Shown piece after piece: positions 60,741-64,000 of a stretch of 64,000 bases of DNA. The translations under genes were made by a program, and so were the position numbers. This stretch comes from Halicephalobus mephisto (lineage: Eukaryota > Nematoda > Chromadorea > Rhabditida > Panagrolaimidae): assembly GCA_009193035.1 (NCBI GenBank), contig SWDT01000010.1, positions 496,001-560,000 of the forward strand. The letters are read 5' to 3'. How positions within the stretch are numbered: the first letter of the stretch is position 1; each line of letters opens with the position of its first letter. The notes below the pieces were generated by a model that saw nothing but the letters and a program-made list of their open reading frames with translations, did not search any database and was not told the DNA's origin.

Positions 60741-61236
60741 GTATTATAACAGAAGTTTCAATGAAAACATACTAATATTGTCGTTGGATATTTCGAATAA
60801 TATTCACCACGACTCAATTTTGTAATTAAGTGTTTGATAGAGATGATCATATTAATTCCTGTATTTACTTGGTTGAAGTTTTCAAGGAAGTAACAATAAT
60901 TCTAAGGAGGCATTTTTACTAATGAACCTCCTAATATGGAAAAATACCGCACTTGAAATGGTCTTTTGGAAAGATTCATATATTGAATTTAAGTTTTTGA
61001 GGAGTAAATCCAAGGTTTATAATCTAATTTTGTTAACCATGCTTTCGAGATGAGATAATCCGGAAAATATCACAATTTGAGATTAAGTTGTTCGTGTTCT
61101 TAATCGTTTTCTGAAAAATCAACTAGGCAGCCGTAATCAGTGGAAAAAATACACTTAATTACGAAGAGGAACTATTAAAATTGATTAAATTAAAGAAAAT
61201 GTTTTTAAAACAAGGTCACTAAATATCAACAAAAAT
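60741..61236. other. AT-rich spacer, possible further element decay
   Basis: Stop-rich sequence that may include the C-terminal remains of the OTU fragment (about 60740-60900). Nothing else is recognisable. Confidence 0.35.
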
Positions 61237-61245
61237 GTAAAAGGA

Positions 61246-61366
61246 GAGTACGGGTCATTTCGGCGCAGCCTTTTTGGCGCCGTTTTTATGGCGCAGCCGT
61301 TTCGGCGCAGAAACTTTTTGACGCGGCTGTTTCGGCGCAGGGACTTTTCGGCGCAGAGACTTTTCA
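61246..61366. repeat. left terminal inverted repeat of the MULE
   Basis: Starts GAGTACGGGTCATTTCGG and contains about seven degenerate GTTTCGGCGCAGCC units. Inverse of 63402-63509. Confidence 0.85.
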
Positions 61367-61567
61367 GTATGAAAAATTAAAGTGATTATAATGGAAAATA
61401 GGGCTGAACTCAATGTTTTATTAACAATCTTCAATAAGCAAAGTCAAGATAATAATAGGTCAAACAAACAAATAAAATTTATAACTAAATTTTGCACTTT
61501 CTGTTGGTGATAGAAAAGTTATCTGGAATTATCCGGTTTTTTTTAAATTCAATTTGCGAACCTTGAA

Positions 61568-63324
61568 TCAAACATCCATATTGAAGTTATGGGCAAGCCC
61601 GCACAAGTACTCGATGATCGTTCGCTCACCGTCCTCACCAAATCCTCCTTCGACAATCACTTGAATACGCTTATCAGCTTTTTGATATTTACGACGTTTT
61701 TGAGGTCCATTGCTACCACGAACGAACTCTTCGTATTCCTTGTCCCGGTTGACTTGTACAGCCCGGAGTCCATCGATGAAACGCCAGATAGTTGGATGGT
61801 CTATGCAGAGTTGCTTCTGGTTTCGCTTGTGGGCAGCTTCGGAGAAGTTGTTCGTGCGATCACTTCCAGTTAAAACGCGTTCATATAAATTCCTGAAATT
61901 CAAATTAGGTGTATAAACTAAAAAAAATTACAAGTACCCCCGGGGAAGACCACTAGACAGATGGCAGAAAGAAATAGAAAATAAGATTGGGAAAAAGTGG
62001 CAATAACTCGCCAAGAATGATGAGGAATATAAAAGGAGACTGAAGAATCTGCTCCATCGCGAAAGCGGGTGAGCTAGATTTTTTTGTATTATATTAGTGT
62101 AAACTGAAACATTACCAAATCTCTGGTGGAAACAGAGGCCTGCGTCGATGTCCACGATGTTCCCGGCCCAAATAATTGTCTTCAAACCAATCGGCTACAC
62201 TCTGCAGTTCCTCTTGAAATTTGTCCGGAAAGGCTTCTGTAAGTGCATTGAAAGCACCGTCTAATCTTTGAACAGGAACAAATGCCAAGGCGATAATCGC
62301 CTTGCACCAAAGTTTAAAGGTGGCGTTGTTGTCATAGAGCGCTTTGTGACCTAAATATGAAAGTAAGGTGAGAAATTGATTTAAAATTACCCAATTGTCC
62401 AACTTGTCGATGCATTGACTGATTCAGATGGAAAAAGCAACCGTGAATTTGACAAGTCGGCCATGCATCTCGGATCGCATTAAACTCAGCTAACTCGAAA
62501 TCCGTCGCAACCGAAACCGGATTCATTTGAGGACGCAATTCCTTGATCAGACGAAATAAGTGGTCATATGTTCCGCGGTGCTTATTCGGAAGCAAGGCGT
62601 AGAAAATCGGAACAACGAAAGTTCCTCGACGTGCTAGAATCTGGAACATTTGACTGAAAATCGAAGGACAAATCTAAAAAAAAATAATAAGTTAAATTAG
62701 AACTTACTTTGAACGTGCCGTCCATATATAGATTCTCGATCTGATTCGCCCACTCTTCATGACTCTGACGACCAAAGACAAGAATTCGGTTCCGATCATC
62801 AATGCCGGTGTCGATCAACAGGAATGGTTTGCCATCGTACAGCTGGTAGGACTCGGGAATGACCAGTTCACTACGACTTTGAGGGTCCGAAGGAGCTTGA
62901 TTGGCTTCGTTGCGAGCTCGACGAATTATCTTCGACATGATGGAATTCTTCGGAAGTTGACCACGAACTGCTTGCGACGCGCCGCTAATTGCACTACTAA
63001 TCAATTGACTTGGCAGCTAAAATTAACAATCAAGTAAAAAATAAAAAAGTAAATTCTTACATCTTGGGATTCGATTGCTCGACGTTTAATTATGTTATGG
63101 ATGCGAGTCACTTCTATTGCGGCAGGATTGCTCTCGTGATTGTGTTCATTCAATCGCTTCATGACGATACCACTTTGGGTATGGATTCGGGCTCTGCAAG
63201 TATCCTTGAACTCGCAGCGCCAAAACCGAGTGAATCCATTTGCACTGTTTCTGTCATGAATGTATTTGAATCCATTCTCGACAAAGTATTCATGACCTCG
63301 CTTGGTACGAAGTGGAATTGCCAT
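61568..63324 (-). CDS. FLYWCH-MULE transposase
   Basis: Five exons (63324-63061, 63016-62708, 62673-62391, 62350-62116, 61892-61568) join in frame to 471 aa. The N-terminus is a FLYWCH zinc finger (WRCEFKDTCRARIHT...NEHNHE). The MULE DDE domain has YMDGTFK (first Asp), VATDFELAEFNAI (second Asp), then CQIHGCFFHLNQS with the C-x-x-H typical of the family, and a third acidic residue probably in WFEDNYLG. A C-terminal region includes RTNNFSEAAHKRN. The enzyme cuts and pastes DNA with 9-bp duplications. The ATG at 63324 is an informed choice; an upstream in-frame ATG exists at 63360. Confidence 0.88.
61930..62072 (+). pseudogene. 3' end of a non-LTR retrotransposon ORF
   Basis: On the plus strand, within the last intron of the MULE transposase, a frame reads YPRGRPLDRWQKEIENKIGK, then KWQ, a stop, LAKNDEEYKRRLKNLLHRES and a stop. 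G-R-P-x-x-R-W followed by a basic W...A stretch is the usual C-terminal tail of LINE-type polyproteins. Only the tail is present. Confidence 0.6.
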
Positions 63325-63401
63325 TACATAAAGTTGAAATGGAATCACAAAAATTATCAAAAAAGATCACTTTCAATTTCAAATGAAAAACATAAATTTT
63401 T

Positions 63402-63509
63402 GGCGCCGAAAAGTCTGCGCCGAACAATCCTTGCGTCGAAACGGCTACGCCGAAAAGGCTGCGCCGAAACGACCACGCCAAAACGGCTGCGCCGAAATGA
63501 CCTGCTCCG
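63402..63509. repeat. right terminal inverted repeat of the MULE
   Basis: Ends in CGAAATGACCTGCTCCG and is built of GGCTGCGCCGAAAC-like units, inverse to the left end. The target duplication follows directly. Confidence 0.85.
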
Positions 63510-63518
63510 GTAAAAGGA

Positions 63519-64000
63519 TACCTTGTTTTTTAAGCGCGATATATGGAATTTTACAGAATTTTCAAATTTTTTCGTTCCAAAAGGCGACTTTAGTAAAGTA
63601 TCTTCTTTTGTAAACCCAACAGAAATACTTATTTATAGTAAGTAATAAAAAAGATTTTCGATCGCAATTAAAAGTGTAATTACATTTAAATTCTACAAAA
63701 TATACATCTCGGAGTTAACATGATCATCGCTGATGCCATATCGCCGAATTTACGAAAGATAATCTGGAAATCAAGGGTATATCATTAGTTATTCACACGA
63801 TAAGCTTACCTAATAATAAATGATCATTATAAAGCAGTATTAATTCATTGAAATGGAGCAATATTAAAGTAACCATTGATTTTTGATAGAAAATTAATTA
63901 CACTTTTACTTTTACTTTACTTTTATTCCTATTTCGCACTATATCAAAATTTACAAACAATACAATTTCAAACTTAAAAACAAATTAAATTTTCAATTTC
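63519..64000. other. AT-rich flank
   Basis: No gene or RNA seen. It ends with a short ACTTTTACTTT repeat near 63900-63930. Confidence 0.45.

Larger units (their letters stand above)
61246..63509 (-). mobile_element. complete Mutator-like element (MULE)
   Basis: 2264 bp flanked by a perfect 9-bp target duplication GTAAAAGGA (61237-61245 and 63510-63518), the size made by Mutator transposases. Both ends share GGTCATTTCGGCGCAGCC in inverted orientation. Each is followed by roughly 100 bp of tandem TTTCGGCGCAG-like units (61255-61362 and 63402-63504), forming compound terminal inverted repeats. The interior holds one spliced transposase gene on the minus strand with no stop or frameshift. Confidence 0.9.

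Overview
This window is nuclear DNA from a nematode. It is AT-rich, with spliced genes that mostly have GTAAG-type donors and TTTCAG acceptors. Many start codons sit just behind an unpaired TTTCAG-like acceptor, as expected for spliced-leader trans-splicing. Typical worm gene families are present (SWIP-10-like metallo-beta-lactamase protein, srh/sri-type chemoreceptor, two-domain SCP/CAP protein, beta-lactamase-fold LACT protein, CxC-rich secreted proteins). Several genes resemble C. elegans genes without being identical, so this is probably another rhabditid-like species. I found no bacterial operon, CRISPR array, tRNA or rRNA.

Layout, left to right. 0.8-1.7 kb (-): an ER thioredoxin (TXNDC12 type). 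5.5-8.5 kb (+): a swip-10/MBLAC1 homologue with a four-TM gene nested in its third intron. 9.4-10.5 kb (+): a PET100-like complex IV assembly factor closely followed by a nucleoredoxin-like protein. 12.4 kb (+): lgg-1/GABARAP. 14.9 kb (+): PDE6-delta (pdl-1), convergent with a complete cortactin (15.7-18.0 kb, -). 19.4-22.4 kb (-): an ammonium transporter. 24.1-26.6 and 28.0-30.3 kb (-): two tandem paralogues of a modular CxC-motif secreted family. 31.6 kb (+): a Ly6/uPAR protein. 33-35.4 kb (-): a chemoreceptor and the remains of another. 36.5-37.1 kb (-): an unknown gene. 37.6-40.4 kb (+): a REEP/HVA22 gene split by a pogo-like DNA transposon. 41.1 kb (-): a small unknown gene. 42.3-44.0 kb (-): 3-hydroxyisobutyrate dehydrogenase with a small ORF three bases upstream. 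47-47.9 kb (+): an unknown secreted protein. 49.1-50.8 kb (+): a double CAP-domain protein. 52.5-54.9 kb (-): a LACT protein. 56.2-57.9 kb (+): mitochondrial ALDH. 58.6-63.5 kb: a transposon-rich end with decayed FLYWCH/MULE-like and OTU fragments beside an apparently complete Mutator-like element.

Most genes are independent housekeeping or secretory genes. The clearest functional groupings are mitochondrial (PET100 with the nucleoredoxin-like gene; HIBADH; ALDH) and autophagy (lgg-1 with three CACGTG E-boxes upstream). The most unusual content is the complete MULE with a perfect 9-bp target duplication, the pogo insertion in a REEP coding exon, the CxC gene pair, the HIBADH in-frame UGA arrangement, and a 460-bp inverted repeat whose arms resemble two inward-facing promoters. 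All gene models were built by eye from splice signals and reading-frame continuity, and need transcript data.
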